Both the position numbers and the translations under genes were made by a program. From Streptomyces sp. S4.7 (GTDB taxonomy: Bacteria > Actinomycetota > Actinomycetes > Streptomycetales > Streptomycetaceae), in NCBI RefSeq assembly GCF_010384365.1, contig NZ_CP048397.1, positions 7,197,683 through 7,261,682 on the forward strand: 64,000 nt of DNA. Direction: 5' to 3'. Within the stretch, counting starts at the first letter, position 1. Every line of letters starts with the position of its first letter. The notes beneath the pieces were generated by a model. It saw only the letters and a program-made list of their open reading frames with translations, did not search any database and was not told the DNA's origin. Positions 1 through 8,582 of the stretch are shown here, piece after piece.

Positions 1-1
1 C

Positions 2-124
2 GATCACCTCGCCACGCTGCTGCGCGAGTGCGGCCTGGCCGAGGTGGCCCGGATGATCCGCGAGCCTCGGCCCACCGACCGGCGCCAGTTCCGCGAGGTC
101 CACCTGCTCGCCCGCAAAGCCTAG
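2..124 (+). CDS. C-terminal end of a probable SAM-dependent methyltransferase (cut by the window edge)
   Basis: The first 40 codons read as an open C-terminal tail ending in TAG at 122-124. The tail (AxLLRECGLAEVARMIREP, then REVHLLARKA) resembles the last helix and strand of class I methyltransferases, where a 'GF/GL-x-E' segment and a final 'hhLLARK' strand are common. The catalytic Rossmann part lies outside the window, so the family is inferred from the tail only. It could be another alpha/beta enzyme. Confidence 0.4.
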   Translation, partial: DHLATLLRECGLAEVARMIREPRPTDRRQFREVHLLARKA

Positions 125-362
125 TCGGGGGGCCGCCGTCACGGATTGCGCGTCGCCCGCGGCGGACCGGGTCGGGACCGGCTCATCGAATTCGCCGACG
201 AACCGGCCGAGTTGCTCACGGAACGGGCCCTGGACCGGCCGAACCTTCCGACCCTTTGACCAACATGCCGGGCGTGCGACCCGCGGCGGCGTACGGCGTT
301 GACGTAGCCTTGCACCCCACGGCTGAGACGGCGTCATTCGTGATGAACGAGGAGGGCCCCGG

Positions 363-1136
363 GTGCCCCTGGACATCAGGCCGGTCAGAGAAGTCGACGC
401 CGTCCTCGTTCACGGACTCTTCTCCTCGCTCAGGACGTGGTCCCACTTCGAAGCGCTGATCGCCGCCGACAGGGAGCTGGCGCACATCGACACGCTGCCG
501 TTCGGTTACGTGTCCCCGGTCGCCTCCTTCAGCCCCCTGCGCCGTATCCCGTCGTTCGACGATGTCGCGGACAGCCTCGGCGGTTTCCTCGAAGTGGAGG
601 GAGGCGGATACGAGCGGTTGGTGCTCGTCTCCCACAGCCAGGGGGGACTGGTGGTTCAGCGCTATCTGGCCCGGATGCTCAATGAGGGCCGGGGAACGGA
701 ACTCGCCCGGATCAGCCGGGTCGTGATGTTCGCCTGCCCCAACTCCGGTTCCGAGCTGGCGCTGACGCTGCGGCGCGCTTTGTGGCGTCGCGGGCACGCG
801 CAGGAACGGCAGTTACGTCCCATCCACGCCGCGGTCACCGAGGCGCAGCGCACGGTCCTCACCCGCGTCGTGCACGCCCGGTCCGTCACGGCGAACTCCT
901 GCCCCTTACCGGTCACCGCGTTCGCCGGCGAGACGGACGGGGCTCCTGCCCCTTACCGGTCACCGCGTTCGCCGGCGAGACGGACGGGATCGTCACACCG
1001 GCCTCCGCCAGAAGCCTGTTCCCCGACACCGGGGTGCTTCCCGGCGACCACTCCGGCATCATCCGCCCGGACTCGCCGGGCCACCGCTCCTACACGGCCC
1101 TCAAACGGCTGCTGCTGATCCCACCGGACGGCGCCC
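363..1136 (+). pseudogene. Alpha/beta-hydrolase N-terminal domain of a decayed hydrolase/NB-ARC (STAND) protein
   Basis: Starts at GTG 363 with a good ribosome binding site (GAGGAGGG, 349-356). The first 180 residues are a plausible lipase/esterase-type alpha/beta hydrolase: VLVHGLFSS oxyanion loop near residue 14 and the nucleophile elbow SHSQGG at about 630-650. Reading then breaks inside a tandem duplication (896-988). The original frame runs out at 1118, while the expected continuation (DGIVTPASARS, PGDHSGI with a candidate catalytic His, SYTALKRLLL) is found in the +2 frame. The hydrolase-like text ends near 1130, directly before an NB-ARC ATPase domain that sits in a third frame relation. 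I read 363-2593 as one former gene. A sequencing error is the alternative, but three independent breaks make that less likely. Confidence 0.65.
896..988. repeat. 46-bp perfect tandem duplication, period 47
   Basis: The 46 bases from 896 to 941 recur exactly at 943-988, separated by one G. The 47-base period is not a multiple of three, so the second copy moves the hydrolase reading frame. The duplicated stretch encodes CPLPVTAFAGETDG in both copies, in two different frames. This is what a recent replication-slippage duplication looks like. Confidence 0.95.
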
Positions 1137-2150
1137 CGGATCACGTACATCGTCGAGCGACTCCTCAGGGACCTGGCCGGCCCGACAGGCCCGTGGGTTG
1201 TCAACGTCCGTGGTGTCGGCGGTGTCGGCAAGACGACGATGGCGTACGAGGCCGCACGGCGCGCCGCGCGCGAAGGGATCTTCGACCGGATCGTCTGGAC
1301 CACCGTCCGCGGCGGCGCCCACGAAGCGGGCCTGTGGGAGGCCCTGTTCGATCTCGCCGCGCAACTCGGCGTGGCGCTCGGGCCGGACAGACGCGGATGG
1401 GAGGCGGAGCTGGGGGTGGCGCTCCGGGCCGCGGGTGAACAGCGGCGCGTGCTCGTGGTCGTGGACAACCTCGAGGTGGCGAGCCGGGCCACGGCCATCG
1501 TCGACGGGCTGCGCGGGGCCGGTGTCGTACGGCCGCACAAGCTGCTGGTCACCAGCCGCGGCGTGGTCCACGATCCGGACCACGCGATCAAGGAGCAGTC
1601 GGTCACCGGCCTCACCCAGGAGGCCGCCGTCGCGTTCATCCGGCACGTGGGGGCCGACGACCCGGAGCTCGCCGATGCCACGGGGACCACCTTCACCCCC
1701 ATCGTGCGGATCACCGAGGGGAACCCCTATCTGATGAGGCTGGCCATTCGGCGCTACCTCTCGACGGGGACGCCCCTCCACGAGGTGATCGATGAACTGA
1801 CCGCTCTGGAAAGCCGGGTGCCGGACGGCGGGGAGGGACTGGCCACACGTATCAAGGCCCATCTGTTCGACCGCTCGCTGGGGGAGTTCGACCTCGTCGC
1901 GGGGGCCGACCCGGCCCACAGCCTCATGGCCGCGTTCTGCGCCAAGCGGCGCGGGGACCGGATCGCCAGGGGCGAGCTCACGGAACTCAGCGGGCTGCCG
2001 GACCGCGACTTCCGGCACGCTCTGCGGTGCGGGCACGATCTGGAACCGGTCCAGGCGTCCCGGCTCAACGAGGAGCACTCCATCCACAGCCTGCTGTACG
2101 AATACCCCAGGCCCAGACCTGGCACCGGACCCGGCACAGTGAGTCCGTGA
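1134..2150 (+). pseudogene. NB-ARC/STAND ATPase domain of the same decayed protein
   Basis: From about 1140 the frame of the original start codon is coding again: ITYIVERLL, then VVNVRGVGGVGKTTMAYEA. This gives a clean Walker A (GGVGKTT, 1218-1238), a Walker B (RVLVVVDN, 1444-1469), the LLVTSR motif of NB-ARC proteins (1542-1559) and a GLPL-like EGNPYLMRL (about 1714-1743), followed by a winged-helix-like region. The first internal ATG (1239) would split the P-loop, so it is not a true start; the domain needs the upstream hydrolase part. The frame ends at TGA 2148-2150, but a neighbouring frame carries on (WHRTRHSESVTSRLGYC). This suggests a further frameshift near 2105-2115. Confidence 0.65.
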
Positions 2151-2593
2151 CGTCCAGGCTCGGCTACTGCGGGGAGCGCCCGGACGTGTGGATCGCCACC
2201 GTCCGGCGGTCGTTCGGCAGAGCCCCGGAGCACGTGGAGGCCGGCCGTGAGGTGTCGGACACGCAGCTGACGGACGCCGCGACCGTCCTCGACAACGTGA
2301 TGCGTTACGGCGTGGAGGTCGACAGCCTCCTGCTCTCCCACTTCCTGACGCGGCCCGCCGGCTACCACTTCCACGGCCGCGACTGGGGCGGGCTGCTGCG
2401 CCGCGGAAGCGTGGCGCTCGGGGCCTGGATCAGGCTCAACGGCGCGGGCGATTTGGTCCGGGCGGTCTTCGGATCAGTGGAGTACGTCGTGTCGCCACTG
2501 CGGCAGCGCCTGCGCCGCGGCCCGCGCACCCCGGCTCCCGCAGGGGCGCTGCGCTGCCCCTGCGGGAACTGCTTGCGGGCGAGCGGGACCTGA
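2147..2593 (+). pseudogene. Probable C-terminal (sensor) part of the decayed STAND protein, or a small unknown gene
   Basis: The frame starting at GTG 2147, which overlaps the preceding TGA by three bases, is open for 148 codons. It looks helical and protein-like (SDTQLTDAATVLDNVMRYG, LLLSHFLTRPAGYHFHGRDW) until about 2510. No family was recognised. The last 25 codons run through a perfect hairpin (2536-2567) and have an odd composition, so they are probably not coding. Because the same frame also fits upstream of 2147, the likeliest reading is the helical C-terminal repeat/sensor region of the hydrolase/NB-ARC protein, separated by a frameshift. Confidence 0.45.
2536..2567. terminator. Hairpin terminator between the STAND remnant and cchA
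   Basis: A perfect 12-bp stem (2536-2547 with 2556-2567) and an 8-base loop, without a T tract, as is common in Streptomyces. It lies 89 bases beyond the stop of cchA, which runs towards it, and can serve both converging genes. Confidence 0.6.
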
Positions 2594-2655
2594 CACGTCG
2601 GCGTCCCGGTACGGCCGACTGGCTCCCGCCGGGCGACCGCCGGGCGCCCCTGCCG

Positions 2656-3603
2656 TCAGGGGCGGCTCGTCAGGTAGCCGCCCATGGAGGTGAAGTACTC
2701 CGTCGCGGGCAGCTCCCGGCCGTCCTCGGTCCGTACGCGTGTGATGGCCAGACCGTGGTGGCGGCCGGTGCGGGCGTCGGATCCGGCGACGATCACCACG
2801 CCTTCGCCCTCGCGGTAGAAGATCCGGCCGGGCGTACCGCCGTAGCGGCCCTGGGACACCACGGCGGCGAGGACTTCGAGTCGCTTGCCCCTGTGGAAGG
2901 TGAAGGCGGTGGGGTACGGCTCGGACTGGGCGCGGACCAGGCGTTCGAGGTCCTCCGCCGGCCAGTTCCAGTCGACGCGGATGTCCTCGGCGGACCGCTT
3001 GTGGAAGAAGGTGGCCTGCGAGCGGTCCTGCTTGGTGAACTCCGTCTGCCCGGCGGCGATGAGCCCGAGTGCGCCGACGGTCACCGGCGCGATGAGATCG
3101 ACGGTCTTGTGGAAGAGGTCGGTGGCGGTGTCCGCCGGTCCGACCGGGACCGACTCCTGGCGCACGATGTCGCCGGCGTCGAGTTCGTCGTCCATCATGT
3201 GCGCGGTGACGCCCACTTCGGACTCGCCGTTGATCAGGGCCCAGATCAGCGGGGAGAAGCCGGCGTACTTCGGCAGCAGCGAGTCGTGGACGTTCAGCGT
3301 GCCGTGGCGGGGGAGGCCGAAGATCCGCGGGGGGATCCAGGTCCGCCAGTTGTTGGCCACGATGATGTCCGGGTCGGCCTCCTTGAGGCGCTCGAACAGC
3401 TCCTCGTCGTCGGGGCGGTTGCGGATCAGCACCGGGACGCCGTGCTCCTCGGCGAGGTCGGCGACGGAGTCGCTCCAGATCTTCTCGTACGCGTGCTCGC
3501 TCTTGGGGTGTGTCACGACCAGTACCACGTCGTGCTCGGACTCCAGAAGGGCTTGCAGGGTGCGGTGCCCCCAGGTCTGGTAACCGAACATGACGACCCG
3601 CAT
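2656..3603 (-). CDS. cchA: Coelichelin biosynthesis formyltransferase CchA
   Basis: A 315-residue cytosolic enzyme of the methionyl-tRNA formyltransferase/Fmt fold. It is expected to transfer the formyl group of 10-formyl-tetrahydrofolate to delta-N-hydroxyornithine, giving the N-formyl-N-hydroxyornithine units of coelichelin. The formyltransferase signature is present: NNWRTWIPP, then the LNVHDSLLPKYAGFSP loop with the catalytic Asn and His, and later GVTAHMMDDELDAGDI with the catalytic Asp. The start at 3603 (MRVVMFGYQTWG) has GAGGAGG seven bases upstream. An ATG 15 codons earlier (3648) lies in the iron box and lacks a binding site. The gene is divergent from cchB. Position and partners match cchA (SCO0499) of S. 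coelicolor. Confidence 0.9.
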   Translation of the reverse strand: MRVVMFGYQTWGHRTLQALLESEHDVVLVVTHPKSEHAYEKIWSDSVADLAEEHGVPVLIRNRPDDEELFERLKEADPDIIVANNWRTWIPPRIFGLPRHGTLNVHDSLLPKYAGFSPLIWALINGESEVGVTAHMMDDELDAGDIVRQESVPVGPADTATDLFHKTVDLIAPVTVGALGLIAAGQTEFTKQDRSQATFFHKRSAEDIRVDWNWPAEDLERLVRAQSEPYPTAFTFHRGKRLEVLAAVVSQGRYGGTPGRIFYREGEGVVIVAGSDARTGRHHGLAITRVRTEDGRELPATEYFTSMGGYLTSRP

Positions 3604-3640
3604 GGGGTTCCTCCTCAGAGCAGGGAATGACCGAGGGTAG

Positions 3641-3659
3641 TTAAGCAAGGCTTACCTTA
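3641..3659 (-). promoter_or_regulatory. Iron box in front of cchA
   Basis: The 19 bases match the actinobacterial IdeR/DmdR consensus TTAGGTTAGGCTAACCTAA at about 14 positions, the weakest of the set. It lies 38 bases upstream of the cchA start, where the regulator with Fe2+ would block transcription. Confidence 0.7.
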
Positions 3660-3733
3660 GTTTGCAACTGGCCCATCTGGCAGGTCAGTCGGAGGGCGCG
3701 GGCCCCGGCCGTCCACTCGACAGCCGTCCGGGA

Positions 3734-3752
3734 TTAGCTTAGGCTCACCTAA
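3734..3752 (+). promoter_or_regulatory. Iron box in front of cchB
   Basis: TTAGCTTAGGCTCACCTAA differs from the IdeR/DmdR consensus at two of 19 positions. It lies about 100 bases upstream of cchB and 75 bases from the cchA box, so the divergent pair has one operator per promoter. Confidence 0.88.
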
Positions 3753-3851
3753 GTTCAAGGTGGGGTCGCTTCCTCGGCGTGCCCACCTTTCGTATGTCCC
3801 ACCTGCCCCCCACGCCTGACAGGCGGCTTCCCCCGTATGAATGGGAGTGAC

Positions 3852-5207
3852 ATGTCACAGGTTCTTCCTGGCGACGCAGCACCGGTCTACGACCTCATCG
3901 GCATCGGCTTCGGGCCGTCCAATGTGGCGATGTCGATCGCGGTCAGCGAGCACAACGCACGCGTCGGCAGGCAGGAGTCGGTGACCGCCCACTTCTTCGA
4001 GCAGCAGCCGTCCTTCGGCTGGCACCGCGGCATGCTGATCGACGACGCGACCATGCAAGTGTCCTTCCTGAAGGACCTGGTGACGCTCCGGAATCCGACC
4101 AGCGAGTTCAGCTTTCTCTGCTACCTCCAGAGCAAGGGCAGGCTGATCGACTTCATCAACCACAAGAACCTCTTCCCGCTGCGGGTGGAGTTCCACGACT
4201 ACTTCGAGTGGGCCGCTGCCAAGGTCGACGACATGGTCAGTTACGGCCACGAGGTCGTCGGCGTCACCCAAGTGGTCCGCGACGGAGCCGTGGAGTACCT
4301 GGACGTGACGGTCCGGTCGGGGGAGGGGCTCGTCGTCCACCGCGCCCGTAACCTCGTCATCGGCTCCGGGCTGCGCCCCCAGATGCCGGAAGGCATCGAG
4401 CGCGGCGACCGTGTCTGGCACAACTCCGAACTGCTGAAGAAGGTCGACGCACTGGAGGGCACCTCGCCCTCCCGGTTCGTGGTGGTGGGCGCCGGGCAGA
4501 GTGCCGCCGAGAACGTCGCCTACCTGCACCGCCGTTTCCCGGAGGCCGAGGTCTGCGCGGTCTTCTCCCGTTACGGCTACAGCCCCGCCGACGACAGCGC
4601 CTTCGCCAACCGGATCTTCGACCCCGAGGCGGTCGACCAGTACTTCGCCGCCCCCGAGGACGTCAAGGGCCGGCTGATGGGCTACCACGGGAACACCAAC
4701 TACTCCGTGGTGGACATCGACCTGATCGACGACCTCTACCGGGAGATGTACCGGGAGAAGGTCCTGGGCACCGAACGGCTGCGCTTCCTCAACGTGTCCC
4801 GGCTGGTCGACGTGAAGGAGACCCCGGACAACGCCCGTGCCACGGTGAAGTCACTGGTCACGGGCGAGGAGTCGTTCCTGGACGCGGACGTCGTGGTGTT
4901 CGCCACCGGTTACGGTCCCGCCGACCCCGTCGGCCTCCTCGGCGAGGTCGCGGACCGCTGCCTCCGGGACGACGAGGGCCGTGTCCGCGTCGAGCGCGAC
5001 TACCGCGTCGCGACCGACCCCGACCTGCGCTGCGGCATCTACCTCCAGGGCGGTACGGAGCACACGCACGGCATCACGTCGTCCCTGCTGTCCAACACCG
5101 CGATCCGGGTCGGCGAGATCCTGGACTCGCTGCTCGGCCGGGGCGTCAGGTCCGCGTCGGGCGAGGCCCACCGGGTCGCCGACGGAACCGGCAGCGCCGC
5201 CCGCTAG
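3852..5207 (+). CDS. cchB: L-ornithine N5-monooxygenase CchB
   Basis: A 451-residue flavin-dependent N-hydroxylating monooxygenase (SidA/PvdA/IucD family). It hydroxylates the delta-amino group of ornithine with FAD, NADPH and O2, the first committed step to the hydroxamate ligands. Visible features are the FAD fingerprint GIGFGPSN near residue 20, the substrate-loop text MQVSFLKDLVTLRNPTSEFSFL typical of the family, the NADPH fingerprint VVVGAGQSAAENV near residue 215, and the C-terminal FATGY motif. I chose ATG 3852 because GGGAGTG sits just before it; an in-frame ATG at 3837 has no binding site. It is followed by cchC after 77 bases and shares its iron-controlled transcript. Confidence 0.92.
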   Translation: MSQVLPGDAAPVYDLIGIGFGPSNVAMSIAVSEHNARVGRQESVTAHFFEQQPSFGWHRGMLIDDATMQVSFLKDLVTLRNPTSEFSFLCYLQSKGRLIDFINHKNLFPLRVEFHDYFEWAAAKVDDMVSYGHEVVGVTQVVRDGAVEYLDVTVRSGEGLVVHRARNLVIGSGLRPQMPEGIERGDRVWHNSELLKKVDALEGTSPSRFVVVGAGQSAAENVAYLHRRFPEAEVCAVFSRYGYSPADDSAFANRIFDPEAVDQYFAAPEDVKGRLMGYHGNTNYSVVDIDLIDDLYREMYREKVLGTERLRFLNVSRLVDVKETPDNARATVKSLVTGEESFLDADVVVFATGYGPADPVGLLGEVADRCLRDDEGRVRVERDYRVATDPDLRCGIYLQGGTEHTHGITSSLLSNTAIRVGEILDSLLGRGVRSASGEAHRVADGTGSAAR

Positions 5208-5284
5208 GTCCTGTCCGCCGGCCCGGGCGTGAGGCCCGGCCGGCCGTGCCTTCCGCGTAGATCAAAGGGATAACGTACGTCGAC

Positions 5285-6343
5285 ATGAGCACGACTGCAG
5301 TGGAGCGCCCGCTGCCCAAGGGCGGAACGGAAGCCCGCAGGCACCGGGGCACGGGACTGGGCACACTCGTGGTGATCCTCCTGATCACGGGGGTGGCCTC
5401 GCTGGCTGTCGGCGCCCGCGCGCTGAGTCCCGCCGAGGTGTGGCACGGGCTGTTCGCGGCGCCGGACTCCGATCAGCGGCTCACCGAGATCAGGCTCATC
5501 GTGCAGACCGTGCGGGTGCCACGGGCGGTGCTCGCGGTCGTGGCGGGTGTCGCGCTCGGCGTCGGCGGGGCGCTGATCCAGGGGTACACGCGCAACCCGA
5601 TCGCGGACACGGGCCTGCTCGGGGTGAACGCCGGTGCCTCGTTCGCCGTGGTGACGTCGATCGCGGTGTTCGGGTTCACCAACCCGTTCCAGTACGTCTG
5701 GTTCGCCTTCCTGGGGGCGGCGGTCGCCGGTGTCGTCGTCTTCGGCCTTTCGAGCATCGGCAGAGGGGCCGGCAACCCGCTGACGCTCGCACTGGCGGGG
5801 CAGGGGGTGGCGGTGTTCCTCGCGGCGATGACCACGGCGATCTCGCTGTCGGACCAGAAGTCGCTGAACGCGCTGCGGTTCTGGAACTCGGGCTCCGTGG
5901 CAGGTGTCGGATTCGACGTCATCTGGCCGGTGGCCGCGTTCGTCGCCGCGGGACTGGTGCCGGCGCTGACCGCGCTGCCCTCCCTCAATCTGCTCAACCT
6001 GGGCGACGACGTGGCACGCGGGCTGGGCGTGAACATCGCGCTGAGCCGGACCGTCGGCATCCTCGCCATCACCCTGCTGGCGGGCGCCGCGACCGCGGCG
6101 TGCGGCCCCATCGCCTTTCTCGGTCTGATGGTGGCCCATGTGGCCCGCTATCTCACGGGGCCCGACTACCGCTGGCTGGTGCCGTACGCGGGTGTGCTCG
6201 GAGCCCTGGTCCTGTTGGTCTCCGACATCGTGGGGCGACTGGTGGTGCGGCCGGGCGAGCTGGACTCGGGCGTCGTCGTCGCCCTCCTCGGCGCCCCGTT
6301 CTTCGCGGGTCTCGTGTGGCGAGGAAAGTTCAAGAGCGCATGA
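5285..6343 (+). CDS. cchC: Ferri-coelichelin ABC importer, membrane subunit CchC
   Basis: A 352-residue FecCD/BtuC-family permease with about nine to ten hydrophobic segments. It forms half of the cytoplasmic-membrane channel that brings the ferri-siderophore in from the binding protein CchF. Family landmarks are RVPRAVLAVVAGVALGVGGALIQGYTRNPIADTGLLGVN near residue 80, and GPIAFLGLMVAHVAR (the coupling region facing the ATPase) near residue 275. The start follows AAGGGA with a somewhat long spacing. The last four bases overlap the start of cchD (ATGA). Confidence 0.92.
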   Translation: MSTTAVERPLPKGGTEARRHRGTGLGTLVVILLITGVASLAVGARALSPAEVWHGLFAAPDSDQRLTEIRLIVQTVRVPRAVLAVVAGVALGVGGALIQGYTRNPIADTGLLGVNAGASFAVVTSIAVFGFTNPFQYVWFAFLGAAVAGVVVFGLSSIGRGAGNPLTLALAGQGVAVFLAAMTTAISLSDQKSLNALRFWNSGSVAGVGFDVIWPVAAFVAAGLVPALTALPSLNLLNLGDDVARGLGVNIALSRTVGILAITLLAGAATAACGPIAFLGLMVAHVARYLTGPDYRWLVPYAGVLGALVLLVSDIVGRLVVRPGELDSGVVVALLGAPFFAGLVWRGKFKSA

Positions 6344-7521
6344 ACGAGAGGGGTGTTGGCACAGACGTGGGAGCGGACGGCGGAGCAGAGGCCGGGAGAG
6401 GCGTCGCGCCGGACATCAGGACGGACGCGGTGACGGACGCGGTGACGGACGCCGCGCCGGACGCGAAGCGGTCGCTCGCGCCGGGCGTGCGGCTCGGCCG
6501 GCTCTCCTTCGTCTGGCGCCCCTGGATGGTGCTGGTCACCCTGCTGCTCACGGCGGCGACCTTCCTGGTGTTCTGCGTGTCCATCGGTGTCGGCGACTTC
6601 CCCATCGGTCTGTCCCGCGTGATCGCCACGATCCTCGGCCGGGGCGAGCAGGTCGACGAGTTCGTGATCATGGATCTGCGGCTGCCCCGCGCCCTCGCCG
6701 GTCTTGTCGTGGGCATCGCGCTGGGCGTCTCCGGGGCGATCACACAGTCCGTGGCGCGCAACCCGCTGGCCAGCCCGGACATCCTGGGGATCACCTGGGG
6801 CGCCGGCGCGGTCGCCGTGTTCCTGGTGACGGTGTCGGGCGGCACCGCCACCGCCGTGGTCAGCTCCGTGGGCCTCTCCGCCGCGGCGCTCGCGGGCGGC
6901 CTCGGTACGGGGCTGCTGGTCTACTTCCTCGCCTGGCGGCGCGGGATCGACGGTTTCCGGCTCATCCTCATCGGTATCTCGGTGAGCGCGGTGATGCAGG
7001 CGATCACCACCTGGCTGCTCGTCAAGGCCGACATCAGGGACGTGGCACGGGCACAGGTGTGGCTGGTCGGCTCACTGGACAACCGGTCCTGGGACGAGGT
7101 CCGGGTGGCGCTGTGGTGCACGCTCGTCCTCCTGGTCGTCGTCGCGGCCACCGCCTTCCAGTTCAAGCCGATGCACCTCGGCGACGAGGTCGCCGCGGGC
7201 CTGGGGGTCCGCCATTCGCGGGTGCGGGCGCTGCTGCTGCTGTGCGCCGTACTGCTGGCCGCGGTCGCGGTGAGCGTGGCGGGCCCGGTCGCTTTCGTCG
7301 CGTTGGTGGCGCCTCAGGTGGCGATGCGTCTGGTGCGCTACCCGACACCGCCGATGGTGGCCTCCGGCCTGGTCGGCGCGCTGCTGCTGATCGGTTCGGA
7401 CCTGGTCGCGCGTGCGGGGCTGCCGATCGGTCTTCCCGTCGGTGTGGTCACCGCCGCGATCGGCGGCCCCTTCCTCGTCTATCTGCTGGTGAGGGCGAAC
7501 CTCAGACAGACGGATAGATGA
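6340..7521 (+). CDS. cchD: Ferri-coelichelin ABC importer, membrane subunit CchD
   Basis: A 393-residue FecCD-family permease and partner of CchC. The start ATG overlaps the cchC stop in ATGA, so translation is probably coupled. The first 55 residues are a polar, repeat-like extension (TDAVTDAVTDAAPDA, from a short tandem repeat near 6420-6455) before the first membrane segment. The core shows LPRALAGLVVGIALGVSGAITQ, VARNPLASPDILGIT and the ATPase-facing GPVAFVALVAPQVAMRL. It ends four bases before the iron-box region of cchE. Confidence 0.92.
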   Translation: MNERGVGTDVGADGGAEAGRGVAPDIRTDAVTDAVTDAAPDAKRSLAPGVRLGRLSFVWRPWMVLVTLLLTAATFLVFCVSIGVGDFPIGLSRVIATILGRGEQVDEFVIMDLRLPRALAGLVVGIALGVSGAITQSVARNPLASPDILGITWGAGAVAVFLVTVSGGTATAVVSSVGLSAAALAGGLGTGLLVYFLAWRRGIDGFRLILIGISVSAVMQAITTWLLVKADIRDVARAQVWLVGSLDNRSWDEVRVALWCTLVLLVVVAATAFQFKPMHLGDEVAAGLGVRHSRVRALLLLCAVLLAAVAVSVAGPVAFVALVAPQVAMRLVRYPTPPMVASGLVGALLLIGSDLVARAGLPIGLPVGVVTAAIGGPFLVYLLVRANLRQTDR

Positions 7522-7524
7522 TAA

Positions 7525-7543
7525 AAAGGTTAGGCAATCCTAA
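7525..7543 (+). promoter_or_regulatory. Iron box in front of cchE
   Basis: AAAGGTTAGGCAATCCTAA matches the IdeR/DmdR consensus at 15 of 19 positions. It fills the 34-base gap between cchD and cchE, 12 bases before the GTG start, so cchE probably has an extra iron-regulated promoter inside the operon. Confidence 0.75.
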
Positions 7544-7555
7544 TAAGGGGGGCTT

Positions 7556-8425
7556 GTGGCCGCTCAGTCCATCACGCTGAAGTCGAAGACCGAGACCGAG
7601 ACCGGGACCCGGTCCGCGATCGCCCCCGTCGCCGGGGGTGAGGCACGACTGGCCGCCAGGGGCGTCACGGTCGGATACGGCGGCCGGACCGTCATAGACG
7701 ATCTCGACGTGGCGATCCCGCCAGGGGTGATCACCACGATCATCGGCCCCAACGGCTGTGGGAAGTCGACCCTGTTGCGCACCCTGACCCGGCTGCTCAA
7801 GCCGGCCAGGGGGACGGTCGTGCTGGACGGCGACGACATCGCCCGGCTCAGGACCAGGGACGTGGCGAAGAAGCTCGGCCTGCTGCCGCAGGCGCCGGTC
7901 GCCCCGGAGGGGCTGACGGTGGCCGATCTGGTCGCCAGGGGGCGTCATCCGCACCAGAGTTGGCTGCGGCAGTGGTCGTCGGACGACGCCGATGTCGTGG
8001 AGCGCGCACTGGCCATGACCGGGGTGGCCGATCTGGCCGACCGTCCGGTCGACTCGCTGTCGGGCGGCCAGCGTCAGCGCGTCTGGATATCGATGACGCT
8101 GGCTCAGGGCACCGATCTGCTGCTGCTGGACGAGCCGACGACGTATCTGGATCTTGCGCACGCGATCGACGTGCTCGATCTGGTGGACGACCTGCACGAG
8201 GGCGGGTGCACCGTCGTCATGGTGCTGCACGATCTCAATCTGGCGACGCGCTACAGCGACAACCTCATCGTGATGCGGGAGGGGGCGATCCTGGCGCAGG
8301 GGCATCCGCGTGACGTGATCACCGCCGAGTTGCTGCACGAGGCGTTCGGGCTCCGCGCCCAGGTGATCGACGCCCCGGTGGGCGACAGCCCGATCATCGT
8401 GCCGCTCGGCCGTACGCACGTTTAG
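7556..8425 (+). CDS. cchE: Ferri-coelichelin ABC importer ATPase CchE
   Basis: A 289-residue FepC/BtuD-type ATP-binding subunit that powers CchCD. The Walker A GPNGCGKST (near residue 65), Q-loop LLPQAP, signature LSGGQRQR, Walker B LLLLDEPTTYLD and H-loop VLHDLN are all intact. The start is GTG 7556, preceded by AAGGGGGG. The first 25 residues are a variable polar extension. Confidence 0.93.
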   Translation: MAAQSITLKSKTETETGTRSAIAPVAGGEARLAARGVTVGYGGRTVIDDLDVAIPPGVITTIIGPNGCGKSTLLRTLTRLLKPARGTVVLDGDDIARLRTRDVAKKLGLLPQAPVAPEGLTVADLVARGRHPHQSWLRQWSSDDADVVERALAMTGVADLADRPVDSLSGGQRQRVWISMTLAQGTDLLLLDEPTTYLDLAHAIDVLDLVDDLHEGGCTVVMVLHDLNLATRYSDNLIVMREGAILAQGHPRDVITAELLHEAFGLRAQVIDAPVGDSPIIVPLGRTHV

Positions 8426-8491
8426 CCGTTGCCCTCGCGCTCGCCCGAATCGGCCGGTTCAACCCAAGTGCCGGTAAAGGGATTTCATAGG

Positions 8492-8510
8492 TTAGGCTAG
8501 GCTAACCTCA
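8492..8510 (+). promoter_or_regulatory. Upstream iron box of the cchF promoter
   Basis: TTAGGCTAGGCTAACCTCA matches the IdeR/DmdR consensus at 17 of 19 positions. It is the first of two boxes spaced exactly 30 bases apart, i.e. close to three DNA turns, which would place both on the same face. Confidence 0.88.
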
Positions 8511-8521
8511 CCTGCTCAGGA

Positions 8522-8540
8522 TAAGGTTTGGCTGCCCTAA
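8522..8540 (+). promoter_or_regulatory. Downstream iron box of the cchF promoter
   Basis: TAAGGTTTGGCTGCCCTAA matches the consensus at 15 of 19 positions. It is the second box in front of cchF, 42 bases before the start codon. Confidence 0.72.
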
Positions 8541-8582
8541 GACAAGGGCGCAGCGGACAGTGCGATCACAAGGGACTCTCGG

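Noticed and set aside
5440..6339. Open frame joined to the 5' side of cchD
   Set aside because: It is a shadow of cchC in another frame; cchD starts at ATG 6340 in an ATGA overlap.
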